Source: Trogon surrucura | Lineage: Eukaryota; Chordata; Aves; Trogoniformes; Trogonidae | NCBI GenBank assembly: GCA_020746105.1 | Contig: CM036618.1 | Span: 118,063,161 to 118,127,160 of the forward strand | Reading direction: 5' to 3' | Length of the DNA: 64,000 nt | In this document: positions 39,919-47,667 of the stretch, in pieces | How positions within the stretch are numbered: the first letter of the stretch is position 1 | How the letters are laid out: each line of letters begins with the position of its first letter | Made by a program: the position numbers and the translations under genes | The notes under the pieces: model-generated | Database searches by the model: none | The model's input: only the letters and a program-made list of their open reading frames with translations | Told to the model about the DNA's origin: nothing

Positions 39919-39932
39919 CGACATCTTGTGGA
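39919..39932 (-). promoter_or_regulatory. CTCF-like site (minus orientation)
   Basis: CGACATCTTGTGGA resembles the reverse complement of the CTCF core (GCCATCTTGTGG type). It sits at the downstream edge of the CpG island, just before the CR1 fragment. Confidence 0.25.
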
Positions 39933-40019
39933 GAGGGGCGCGGCGGGGCCCTCCGAGGCCCCAGCTCCCGCCGTTGACCCTCAGGGCGCCCGGCCCCGCC
40001 TCCTCCCGATGGGTTTTCT

Positions 40020-40200
40020 GCGGTGGCAGCCCCGGCTGGAAGATGCCCGATCCCCGGAGGTGTGCAAGGCCGGGCTGGATGGGGCTTTGAGGAGCCCGGT
40101 CTCCTGGGAGGTGTCGCCGCCCGTGGCAGCGGGGCTGGAACTAGATGGTCTTGAGGGTCCCTCCCAACCCAACCCGTTGTGTGGTGGCTCTGGGTGTCAC
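40020..40200 (+). mobile_element. CR1 LINE 3' end fragment
   Basis: The stretch from GGAAGATGCCCGATCCC through GGAGGTGTGCAAGGCCGG, GGCTGGATGGGGCT and AACTAGATGGTCTTGAGGG to CCTCCCAACCC follows the conserved 3' end of chicken-repeat-1 (CR1) elements. Only the last 180 bp or so are present, the usual 5' truncation of CR1. It abuts the CpG island and lies in the putative first intron of the APLF-type gene. Confidence 0.9.
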
Positions 40201-40284
40201 CGCGGCTTGTGGTGGTCCCGCCGTGTGGTTTGATGTTTCTGAAGATGGAGGTAAAGGACATAGAGGCAGAATCTGGCTGGGGCT

Positions 40285-40676
40285 ATGTGCAACGAGGAAC
40301 GGCTGAGGGATCGGGGGCTGTTTATCCTGGAGGAGACCGAGGGGAGACCTCATCGCTCTCTACAATTACCTGACAGGAGAGTGTAGCAAGGCAGGGGTTG
40401 GTCTGTTCTCCCTAGGGGTGAGGGATAAGAGAAGGGGAAATGACCTGAAGTTGCACCAGGGGAGGTTCAGGTTGGATATTGGGAGGAATTTCTTTACTGA
40501 GAGGGTTGTCAGCCATTGGAGCAGGCTGCGGGGGTTGAGTCGCTGTCCCTGGAGGTATTTAAGAGATGAGTAGATGTTGCCTTGAAGGACATGGGTTAGT
40601 GGTGTTGATAGGGCCAGGACAGAGGTTGGACTCGATGCTCTCGAAGGTCTCTTCCAACCAAAACTGTTCCGTGGTT
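40285..40676 (+). mobile_element. CR1 LINE 3' end, longer copy
   Basis: Hallmarks of the CR1 tail appear in order: CGAGGAACGGCTGAGGG, GGGGAGACCTCATCGCTCTC, TACAATTACCTGA, TTGCACCAGGGGAGG, TTGGATATTGGGAGGAA, CATTGGAGCAGGCTG and finally TTGGACTCGATGCTCTCGAA with CTCTTCCAACC. The copy has about 390 bp and is 5' truncated. It lies in the same orientation as, and only about 85 bp after, the shorter CR1 at 40020-40200. The two differ in sequence, so they are separate insertions or different subfamilies and not a duplication. Confidence 0.95.
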
Positions 40677-41124
40677 GTAACTACACCCTCAGTAGCGGGA
40701 GCTCTGACGTCCTTGTTCTACTTGTGCAGTGGGAGGCAAGAAAGAGGTGGCAAATTAATGAATTCATACAATGAGGCTCCCATCCAGGAGGGATAAGCAG
40801 CACTTGGAAGTTACTTGATTGCAGGCAAGTTGTTGAAAGCCTTTCCCCAACGTTTCCTTCACAAGGTTGTTTCACTCAAACCTAGTATGAAATTGCAGGA
40901 GCTTTTCTTCATGCAGAAGTGGGTCCCTGTTGCACCTTAGTGTCTTTAGTTCCACAAGGAAGAACAGTTTATGGCAGAGCGTCCTCTGGTGTTGTTACAT
41001 CCTGTGAGGTTTCCACATAGATTCTGATGAAACCACAATGTGAGAGCCCCCAAGAAAATAGATCAGTTATCAACTTCTGTTTCTGTCCTACCTGTGATGC
41101 AGGTAAGGCTAAGGGAAGCTGGCG

Positions 41125-41280
41125 GTGGACTGGAAATCAGGAAACCTTGTTTATACTCCTCTTTCCACTACTGAGTGGTGAAAGGACCTTAGATAAATCA
41201 CTATCACTTCGTAAGGCCTTGGTTTCGCATCTGTAAAGTTAATTGCTGTCCATTACAAAGCACTTCAAGACCTTTTTGAA
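41125..41280 (+). repeat. MIR-type SINE
   Basis: GGACTGGAAATCAGGAAACC is followed by a region with CTCCTCTTTCCACTACTGAG, GGACCTTAGATAAATCA and GTTTCGCATCTGTAAAGT. It ends in TTACAAAGCACTTCAAGACC. This is the order of landmarks of the amniote MIR family (tRNA-related segment, central core, tail). It is diverged, as expected for an ancient copy. Confidence 0.6.
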
Positions 41281-42050
41281 GAGAATAACAGGATTTCTCA
41301 TTACTGAATTGTTTCAGAGCCTAAGAACCCTTATTTTTTAACAACCGTTTCTGATTGAGTCTTTATTAATTTCAATGAACTAATTAATTTTCAAAGATGA
41401 TAGCCTTTTTTTTTTCAGTCTTGAGATAGCAACGCATTTAAGAGGAGGGGCCAGTTTGTGTGGATTTGCTATTCTATATAGTTTTGGTTTAGTAAGATAC
41501 ATAAATAAGCAGATGGCTTATTCTGATGCAAGATTGCAGGGAGGCTATTTTTGTGTTGTGATTGTCATCCTGTGATACAGGTTCAAGTTATCCTCTGAGG
41601 TCCTGGAGAACAAAAAAAGAAGCAGAGGTGGTGACAGAGGCCATGCTCTCTGTAATAGAAAAATCCAAAGCTGCTGGTTCCTGGAAGGGATCACAGCTGC
41701 CCTGTGGGAATACATCTTCATGTAAAGTGTAATTAGTCTGCAAAACTCATCGCTAGACTACATTGGGACCAAAGCTCAGCAAGAGACAAAGAGAAGAAAT
41801 ACTCTTTGTCTGCCTAATGAAGATAACCACTTTTATAACAGTTCATGCTAAATGTGTTTTTTGAAAAAGACACGGACTGCGACAGTGTCTAGGTGAAGTC
41901 AAAATACAGGGATAGGGAACAGATTATTGACCTCTAGCGTCCTGCAGATCACTACTGCTGTCTGCTTCCTGACCTGGAATTGGGTAAGATTCGGTATAAA
42001 AGCTCCATGGTGGCACTGCAGGTTGTTCAGGCGTCAGTCAATCAGCCAGT

Positions 42051-42404
42051 TCAACCATGCATCTCCGAGGAGTCATTGCTAATAATTAGCCCTGTCAGTA
42101 GATTAAGCAAAGAACTACTGGGCTTGGGGACGGACTCTTCCCTTTTGCCTTTCGGATGGCTCTCTCTAGCAGCATAGCGCAGCCTCTGGTCAGATGAGGG
42201 TTGAGGGGAGGGCCTGGCCATTGGCATGGGAGCGGTTTGGTTTGCTGTCTGAAGTCTTGCTCGCCTAGGCGGTGATAGGCAACTACTGCGACTCACCCCC
42301 AACACACGGGACCAGCAGCTGTCTGGTTTGCACTGGGGTGAAAGCTGCCCCAGAAGCACCGTTGCCATCAGTAGCACATTTGACAGGGAGATAATGCTGG
42401 GCAA
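42051..42404 (-). other. 117-codon open frame with signal-peptide-like start
   Basis: The minus frame starts MPSIISLSNVLLMATVLLGQ, a hydrophobic stretch resembling a secretory signal. A basic, proline-rich body follows with PPRRAR, QRLRY and HPKGKREE. The G-K-R step resembles an amidation and dibasic cleavage site of a peptide precursor. I recognise no hormone family, there is no promoter signal, and the frame could be chance. It lies within the putative intron of the APLF-type gene, on the opposite strand. Confidence 0.12.
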
Positions 42405-43093
42405 GAATCGTGAGGGGTTTTGCTGTTATCTGCCAAGAGGCTATGAATGGTCCAGTCTGTTGGTCTTTTAGCCCTTTCTGTATCCTCTGTTAATAGGGAT
42501 TTCCAAGGACCCCACAACTTCAGGAAGATGCCCTGTTCTCTCCTTTATAGAGAATGGAATGATTTTCCTTAATTGTTCCCAGTCTGTCCGTCTTATTCTT
42601 CTTGGGGGTTCTGGATCTATTCCCTTGACAGCTTCTTGCCAGACTGCTGTTTCTGAGAATGCTCCGCCTTCCTTGGGCTGTAGTCTTTTATTCCAACCAC
42701 TGCTAATCAGTACGTACATAGCTGCAGAACATGAAATAGCTGCTCAGCACGTTAACTCCTTGGTGGCTGGATAAGTACGGGGCTCTAACTCAGCATTCGT
42801 CTCCTCAAAGAATATGAAACTGTGGAACTTCCTATTTTCTTCTGAGTGGTCTCTCTGGAAAGGAAGCACTTTGCTAAAGACTAAAAGAAAGCCTGGTTTT
42901 AAGGAATTGCCTGAGGAATATAAGTTCTCGTAGCAGAAAATAGAACAAAATTTAAGTCTCTAGTCTCAACTAGTGAGTTATTTTGAGGAAAAAAAGACTA
43001 CATGAGTAATCATATATAGCTATTATGATAGAGCAAAAATATCAGTCCTGCACATGGCCATCCTTCATTCTGCTGCATGCTTTTTTAAATTCT

Positions 43094-43150
43094 TCTTTGT
43101 GCTTTACAGGAAGAGTTGAGCACGTCTCACAGGAGTGGCAGAGGTCATCT
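43094..43150 (+). repeat. Dispersed repeat copy 1 (partner at 53764)
   Basis: About 40 bp starting ACAGGAAGAGTTGAGCACG matches 53781-53820 at 32 of 40 positions, and the differences are mostly transitions. A pyrimidine-rich flank precedes both. The shared core begins with an acceptor-like ACAG/G and both copies stay open in one frame for a while. Either an old interspersed repeat or a duplicated exon-like unit would explain this. The family is not recognised. Confidence 0.5.
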
Positions 43151-44062
43151 TCATCAGCTACTGATAAATAAAAGGAGAAGGCAATGCTGCTCTGGCAGCA
43201 CCTTTGTACAGAAACTACCAAGTCAGGTAGATAAGGCTTCTTCAAACAGCGGAATTATCCTGCCTTTGGAAATTGGTTTAAATGTGCCAACATGATAAAG
43301 CAATTAAAAGAATACCACAAGATGAGCTGTCTGAAAAAGTTTAGGTACGTGTTTGAACAGCATCCATCTCTTTTAACTAGAGGTTTCTGAGTCTTTGGTT
43401 CCTTTTAATACAGAGTATTGTGAAATATTATGAAGGCAGAAGGCAATTTGATCAGAAAATGTAAATTGTGAGAGAGATAAATGGACAGCAGATTAGGAAG
43501 CAGCGCGACAGAATAGACTGAACTAGGAAGCAGATAGGCTGCTTTCCTGTGGCTCAGGAAAGAAACGTTCATCATTTGTCATTTCCCTAACCCATGTTTG
43601 GAAAGAAAGCACAGATTATCCAGCGTGGATCCAAGTTGAGAACACAGGAGTTGAGTAATACAGCAGATTCCGTTCTCTCACCTGGAGCTCAGGAAAGACG
43701 CGAATGAGAATTAAAAGCCATGATTAAAAGTATAAAACATCCCTAAGTGGGTACGGATGGGTGCAGGCAGAAAATCTAGGATCAAAATAGCCACGTAGCA
43801 GTAGCTAGAGGCTAAATGGCCTCCTACTTCAAATAGACTTCCTGCTTTTAAAAGAACCTTTAGAGCTCCTTTCTCATTTTGTAAAATGGTGTAAAAATAC
43901 GGAAGTATACCACATACAATCAGGTAACATTCAGCTGCTTGAATACTTGTCAGAAAAGGCTGGGAGTGAGGCCAGACATCCAACCACGTGTGTGGTTTAG
44001 GTACAGAAGTAGCAGGAAGAGGAGTAGGAAAATAGTGCGTGCCACTCCTTAAGGGAAGGAGA

Positions 44063-44141
44063 GTTATCAGAAGACATTATCTGATACTGTTTTCTTCTGA
44101 TAATGGAAGACGTTATCAGAAGCAGCATGATACTGTTTTCC
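44063..44141. repeat. Local direct and inverted repeats
   Basis: TTATCAGAAGA (44064-44074) and TCTTCTGATAA (44093-44103) form a perfect 11-bp inverted repeat. The block GTTATCAGAAG...GATACTGTTTTC occurs twice in direct orientation, at about 44063-44096 and 44112-44141. A donor-like GTAAGT follows at about 44191, but its phase does not fit the APLF-type exon downstream. Confidence 0.8.
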
Positions 44142-44396
44142 AAGTGCTGGAAGAAAAACCAGTAGGGAAAACTTTCGAAGTGATCAGACTGGTAAGTGCT
44201 GCGGCAGGGGTCAGGGAGAGATGGCACAGCTTTCCCTGGGAGTCTGGAAAATCAAACCCAAAATTGTCAGCATTGGCTAGAGTGGTTTAGCTGAGTCTTT
44301 CTCCTCGTAAGGAGAGAGAATACCTGGTTGTCTCTGGAAGGTCTCTTTTGTTCTGTATTTCTGATTCAAGAATCTGTGACATTTTTGTCCCTACAG

Positions 44397-44602
44397 GAAA
44401 AAGGGCTGTGGAGAAAGACGGTGCCAGTGATGATGAACCAAATGAGTATGACCTTAATGACAGCTTTATAGACGATGAGGAAGAGGAGTGCGAACCTACT
44501 GATGAAGACTCTGACTGGGAACCAAGCTCGGAGGACGAGGATAATGAAGGTGTTGAAACACTTGTGCAAGAGGCACGTAAATTTGTTAGGACCAAAAAGT
44601 AG
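44397..44602 (+). CDS. APLF: APLF terminal exon, acidic histone-chaperone tail
   Basis: A good acceptor (TTTTTGTCCCTACAG) precedes an exon that ends in TAG at 44600-44602 and needs one base from the previous exon. It encodes 67 whole residues ending in VRTKK. The core NEYDLNDSFIDDEEEE then EPTDEDSDWEP is the signature of the C-terminal acidic domain of APLF (aprataxin and PNK-like factor). APLF is a nuclear DNA-end-joining scaffold whose tail chaperones core histones, using acidic patches and aromatic anchors. From memory of human APLF (511 residues), the anchors are Tyr476 and Trp485. Here the Trp is kept but the Tyr position is Cys. The FHA domain and PBZ zinc fingers expected upstream were not found in this window. 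The exon is followed by a 3' UTR with AATAAA at 44901. The family call is firm. Whether it belongs to full-length APLF, a short tail-only gene or a partial copy is open. Confidence 0.85.
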
Positions 44603-44925
44603 CGGCACAGATCCACGTTACGAATGTGCGATCTCCTGTTAAAACATGGATGCGCAAGGAGAGGAATTACTTTGAAAACTGTTGGGTTTTTTTCCTCAGT
44701 GATGTTGGCACTACTGGAAGATTTTAATGGGGGCCAGGGGGTTCAGAAATGCCTTTCTTGTCCATAGATACTATTTTGGTGGAGTTTTTTTTTTGTTTTA
44801 CTAAGTGGTAGAGCGAGAGGGCTGAGCTCTGAAACATTTTTGGTTTTTTTTTTTCCTACTGTATTTCTTTTTGCAGCACCATTAGCATCTCATAGTTTGA
44901 AATAAAATTTTAAAGGTAGTTAATG
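44603..44925 (+). other. APLF: 3' UTR of the APLF-type transcript
   Basis: AT-rich sequence with T-runs after the stop codon, ending near a canonical AATAAA at 44901-44906. GT-rich and T-rich sequence follows as a possible downstream element. A second weaker signal, ATTAAA at 45375-45380, could give a longer form. Confidence 0.6.
44901..44906 (+). terminator. Poly(A) signal AATAAA
   Basis: A canonical hexamer about 300 bp after the APLF-type stop codon. Cleavage would be expected some 15-25 bp downstream. Confidence 0.6.
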
Positions 44926-45850
44926 CTTCATCTTTCTGTGCTTGAAAGAAATACTGGCATTAGGACAGCCTTTTTTTTTTTTTGTGAAATACAATATACG
45001 CTGTGCTGAATGAAGAGGAGTTATGCTTCACACCTGCAGTATCGCAGACTAATTCTTGCCCGTCACTGGGGAATCTGTTTAATCCAATTTTTAATATTCT
45101 TTTGAGTTAATGCAGCCTTAAACTTCATTAGTCTGCTGCCAGCTTTCCCTTTAGGTGTCATTTCTTTTACTCTCTTGATGTGCAATAGTTAAATACAGGT
45201 TGTCTGAATCACTAGAGAACAGTATCTCAGCATTTGGAACCCCTTGGCTGTTTCAAGCTCAGACGTGGTGTGTTTGCTCTCCTTACAGCAGTCCCCCTTC
45301 CCATGTCTGTGTATCACTGGAATTGCGGTCAGTTCACAACAAAGCTGAAGTCTCTATAACTCTATTTTTGCACAATTAAACTTATAATGTGGGGAAGAAT
45401 GTGTAACCGTGTCTCTGTGATTTCTAAATCCTTTGGAAGATCTTGCCTTGAGCGTGCTCACAATTCTCCTGAGCTTTCAAGAAGGTGGGTTATGAAGTTT
45501 TAGTACATTTCAGGACAGATGACTGGAGCCCTGTGAATTTGGCACTTTTTTGGACACAATACTGAAATTCTGCAGGGGGAGCATCCTTGTGTGCCTCTGG
45601 TTCCCCTGTGAACATCTGCCCAACCACGGCTGAAAATAGCCATTGCCACACACTCAGCTACAGAGCTTAAAGGAGTTTGTTCCTTGATGTTTGAAGGAAT
45701 TCATGTTGATAGTGACACAGAAAACCCTGGCAGGGCTTGGCCACATCCCTCTCATGGCAGTGCAGAGTGGGGTGAAGGAGCTGCTCTCCCTGGGGCTGCT
45801 GGTCAAGGGTGAGGAGGACTTTGTGGACGTGGCGCCCCCTACAGCCCCTG
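44926..45850. other. Intergenic DNA between APLF-type gene and third CpG island
   Basis: No exon supported. An alternative ATTAAA poly(A) signal lies at 45375-45380. At 45.66-45.89 kb the plus frame is open and reads a Leu/Val-rich peptide, but there is no family match and no clear splice borders. Confidence 0.45.
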
Positions 45851-46086
45851 TGCCATGTTTCTGCCCGACCCGTGTGCTCGTCTTGGCGTGAGCAGCCTCC
45901 TCGTGGGGCAGGAGCTGAGGGGGAACCGCCCCCGGCCCGCCTGGGCCTCGCCACGGCTGGGCCGAGCTGGGCCCGGCCTCAGCCCTCCCGGCAGCCCGAG
46001 CCCTCCCGCTCCCGCCGGGCCGGGTCAGGACAGGCCGGGCCGGCGCCAGGTTGGGAGACGCTGCCCGCCCCGCGTAGCAACGGGCG

Positions 46087-46206
46087 CAAGGACGCTCGCC
46101 ATTGGCTGAGCGCAGAGGTGCAAGAACGCTCGCCATTGGCTGCGCTCAGGCATGGAAGGACGCTCGCCATTGGCTGGGCTCAGAGGCGTCAAGGCCAGCG
46201 GCCAAT
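46087..46206. promoter_or_regulatory. Tandem CCAAT-box array, 34-bp units
   Basis: The block GACGCTCGCCATTGGCTG (AACGCTCG in copy 2) occurs three times, with ATTGG at 46101, 46135 and 46169, so the spacing is exactly 34 bp twice. A direct CCAAT follows at 46202. ATTGGC is the NF-Y site in reverse orientation. NF-Y sites at about 32-35 bp spacing are a known feature of strong housekeeping and cell-cycle promoters. Confidence 0.75.
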
Positions 46207-46524
46207 GAGGTGGTGTTTTATGTAGGAGAGCGAAGTAGGGTTGGTTACCAGAGGAGGCGCTGTTACGTTGGGGGCGGTTGGGTCGGCAGAGCTCCGCTGC
46301 TGGCGCTGAGGAGACCTTTCGGGGGAAGGTGCCGTCGCAGCGGCGAGGCAGGGCCTGGGCAGGCTTGGCCCGGCCCGTCCAGTGCCAGGAGCAGCGGCCC
46401 GGAGGCTGTGCCCGGGGCCGGGCCGTGTCGGAGTGGAGGTGCCCGAGCGACAGGAGAGGTCAGAGCAGGTGTATAGCACGGGGCTGGGACTGGCCCGAGG
46501 CTGGGCGTCGGGTGGGGTTGGGCC

Positions 46525-46664
46525 GGGGCTGAGGCGAGGGGCCGTCGGGGCCGGGGCTGAGGCGAGGGGCCGTCGGGGCCGGGGCTGAGGCGAGGGGCCG
46601 TCGGGGCCGGGGCTGAGGCGAGGGGCCGTCGGGGCCGGGGCTGAGGCGAGGGGCCGTCGGGGCC
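46525..46664 (+). repeat. 28-bp G-rich tandem repeat, 5 perfect copies
   Basis: Units start at 46525, 46553, 46581, 46609 and 46637 and appear identical. Each has three GGGG runs and two GGGGCC steps, so the array can form G-quadruplexes on the plus strand. A partial sixth unit starts at 46665. Confidence 0.97.
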
Positions 46665-47659
46665 GGGGCAGGGCTTGCGTGCGCCTTTCCTGCCGTGCTT
46701 AGCCTAGGCGGGCTGTGTCCCCGGGGTCGGTCCCGGGGCGGCCCCTGCCGTGGGCGCCGCTGTGCGTCCGCCCGGGCTGCTCTCTCCTCAGCCCGGGGCT
46801 CTGGGCGCCCCCTCGCCTCAGCGGCGGCGGTTGCACGCGCGGCTCGGGGCGGCTTCGCGCCGTAACGGTCGGCGCGAGGCGCGGGCTCGCGTTGAGGGGA
46901 GCGGCCTCCGCGCGCGCTGCCTGTGGCGCTGCGGGCGGGCGCGAGCGGCCGGAGCGGCCCCGAGGGGCAGCGGGAGCAGGAGCGGGGTGAGGAGGGCGAG
47001 GGCGTTCCGGGGGAGGCCGGCCCGGGGAGCGGACCCCTGGTGCCGAGGTGTGGGTGAGGGGAGAGACCCGCTCTCGGCCCGGGAGCCGGTGGTGGCGGGC
47101 GGGCTGCCGGGAGGCGCGGAGCCCGTGCCCGGCCGTGCCGTGAGGAGCCGGCGCTGCCACAGGCACCCCGTGTGCTCCAGGCTGGGGAACGTGGGTGCCA
47201 GGACTGGGTGTGTGAGGCCTCAGGTGCCGGCAGTTTGAGAGGCTGAGCCCTGGAGTGGGAGGTTGGGGATCTCAGGTGCTCCCTGTTTCCACCTCCACAG
47301 GAGATGGTTACATCATCCCCCTTGGCATGGGGAACCTAACGAAGTTGTTCTAGTGTTGAAGCAAGGGACATACAAAAGGTTCATAAGTGTAAACATACTC
47401 AAGACTTGTTCTTCAGACAGAGTAATTTGTGTAGATTAACTCAAGCCTGGCCCATGCACTGAGCTTCAGTGAAGGGGAGTGAGGGGCAGAAACCAGGCAA
47501 GGGCTTTGTGCTCGAGGAGCAGCAGTCTTTCTGTGCTGAACATGGGGAGAAGGTAAATCCCCCTTGAGCCAAACAGGAGCTGCCTGAGGAGGCTTAATTC
47601 TGGCATTGCTCAGCTTTGTGGTGCTTGACCGCAGAGGTGGTGCGAAGTCATCTTTTCTG

Positions 47660-47667
47660 TGACGTCA
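47660..47667. promoter_or_regulatory. Perfect CRE palindrome TGACGTCA
   Basis: A full 8-bp CREB/ATF element in TCTGTGACGTCACAAAC context, about 400 bp beyond the CpG island and upstream of the TG-rich array. Confidence 0.4.

Larger units (their letters stand above)
39440..40020. promoter_or_regulatory. CpG island, candidate APLF-type promoter
   Basis: A dense CpG, GC-rich segment begins just after 39480 and ends where CR1 sequence starts. It has a YY1-like site (ACATGGCGGCC) that overlaps the candidate start codon at 39729, and a CTCF-like site at 39919-39932. YY1 sites over the initiator ATG are common in housekeeping promoters. The island lies about 4.6 kb upstream of the APLF-type terminal exon on the same strand, so it is the nearest plausible promoter for it. 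Confidence 0.6.
45850..47250. promoter_or_regulatory. Third CpG island, CCAAT-type promoter
   Basis: Dense CpG for about 1.4 kb. Three tandem inverted CCAAT boxes and one direct CCAAT box occupy 46087-46206, there is no TATA box, and a G-rich tandem repeat follows at 46525-46664. The arrangement suits a bidirectional or housekeeping promoter. No coding first exon can be chosen confidently: frames are open on both strands because of GC content. Transcription to the right would enter the TG-rich array at 48.49 kb. Confidence 0.65.

Noticed and set aside
39434..40261. 275-codon minus frame over the second CpG island
   Set aside because: Pro/Arg-rich island sequence fused to reverse-complement CR1. 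CR1 content rules out a real protein of this extent.
41021..41102. Possible exon (acceptor at 41020, donor at 41102) before the APLF tail exon
   Set aside because: Its out-phase fits 44397, but in the frame entered from 39777 it meets a stop, it lacks a PBZ finger signature, and its acceptor is poor.
45654..46225. Coding exon on either strand at the left edge of the third CpG island
   Set aside because: Both strands are open and Pro/Arg/Ala-rich. The sequence upstream of the CCAAT array shows no convincing start or splice site.
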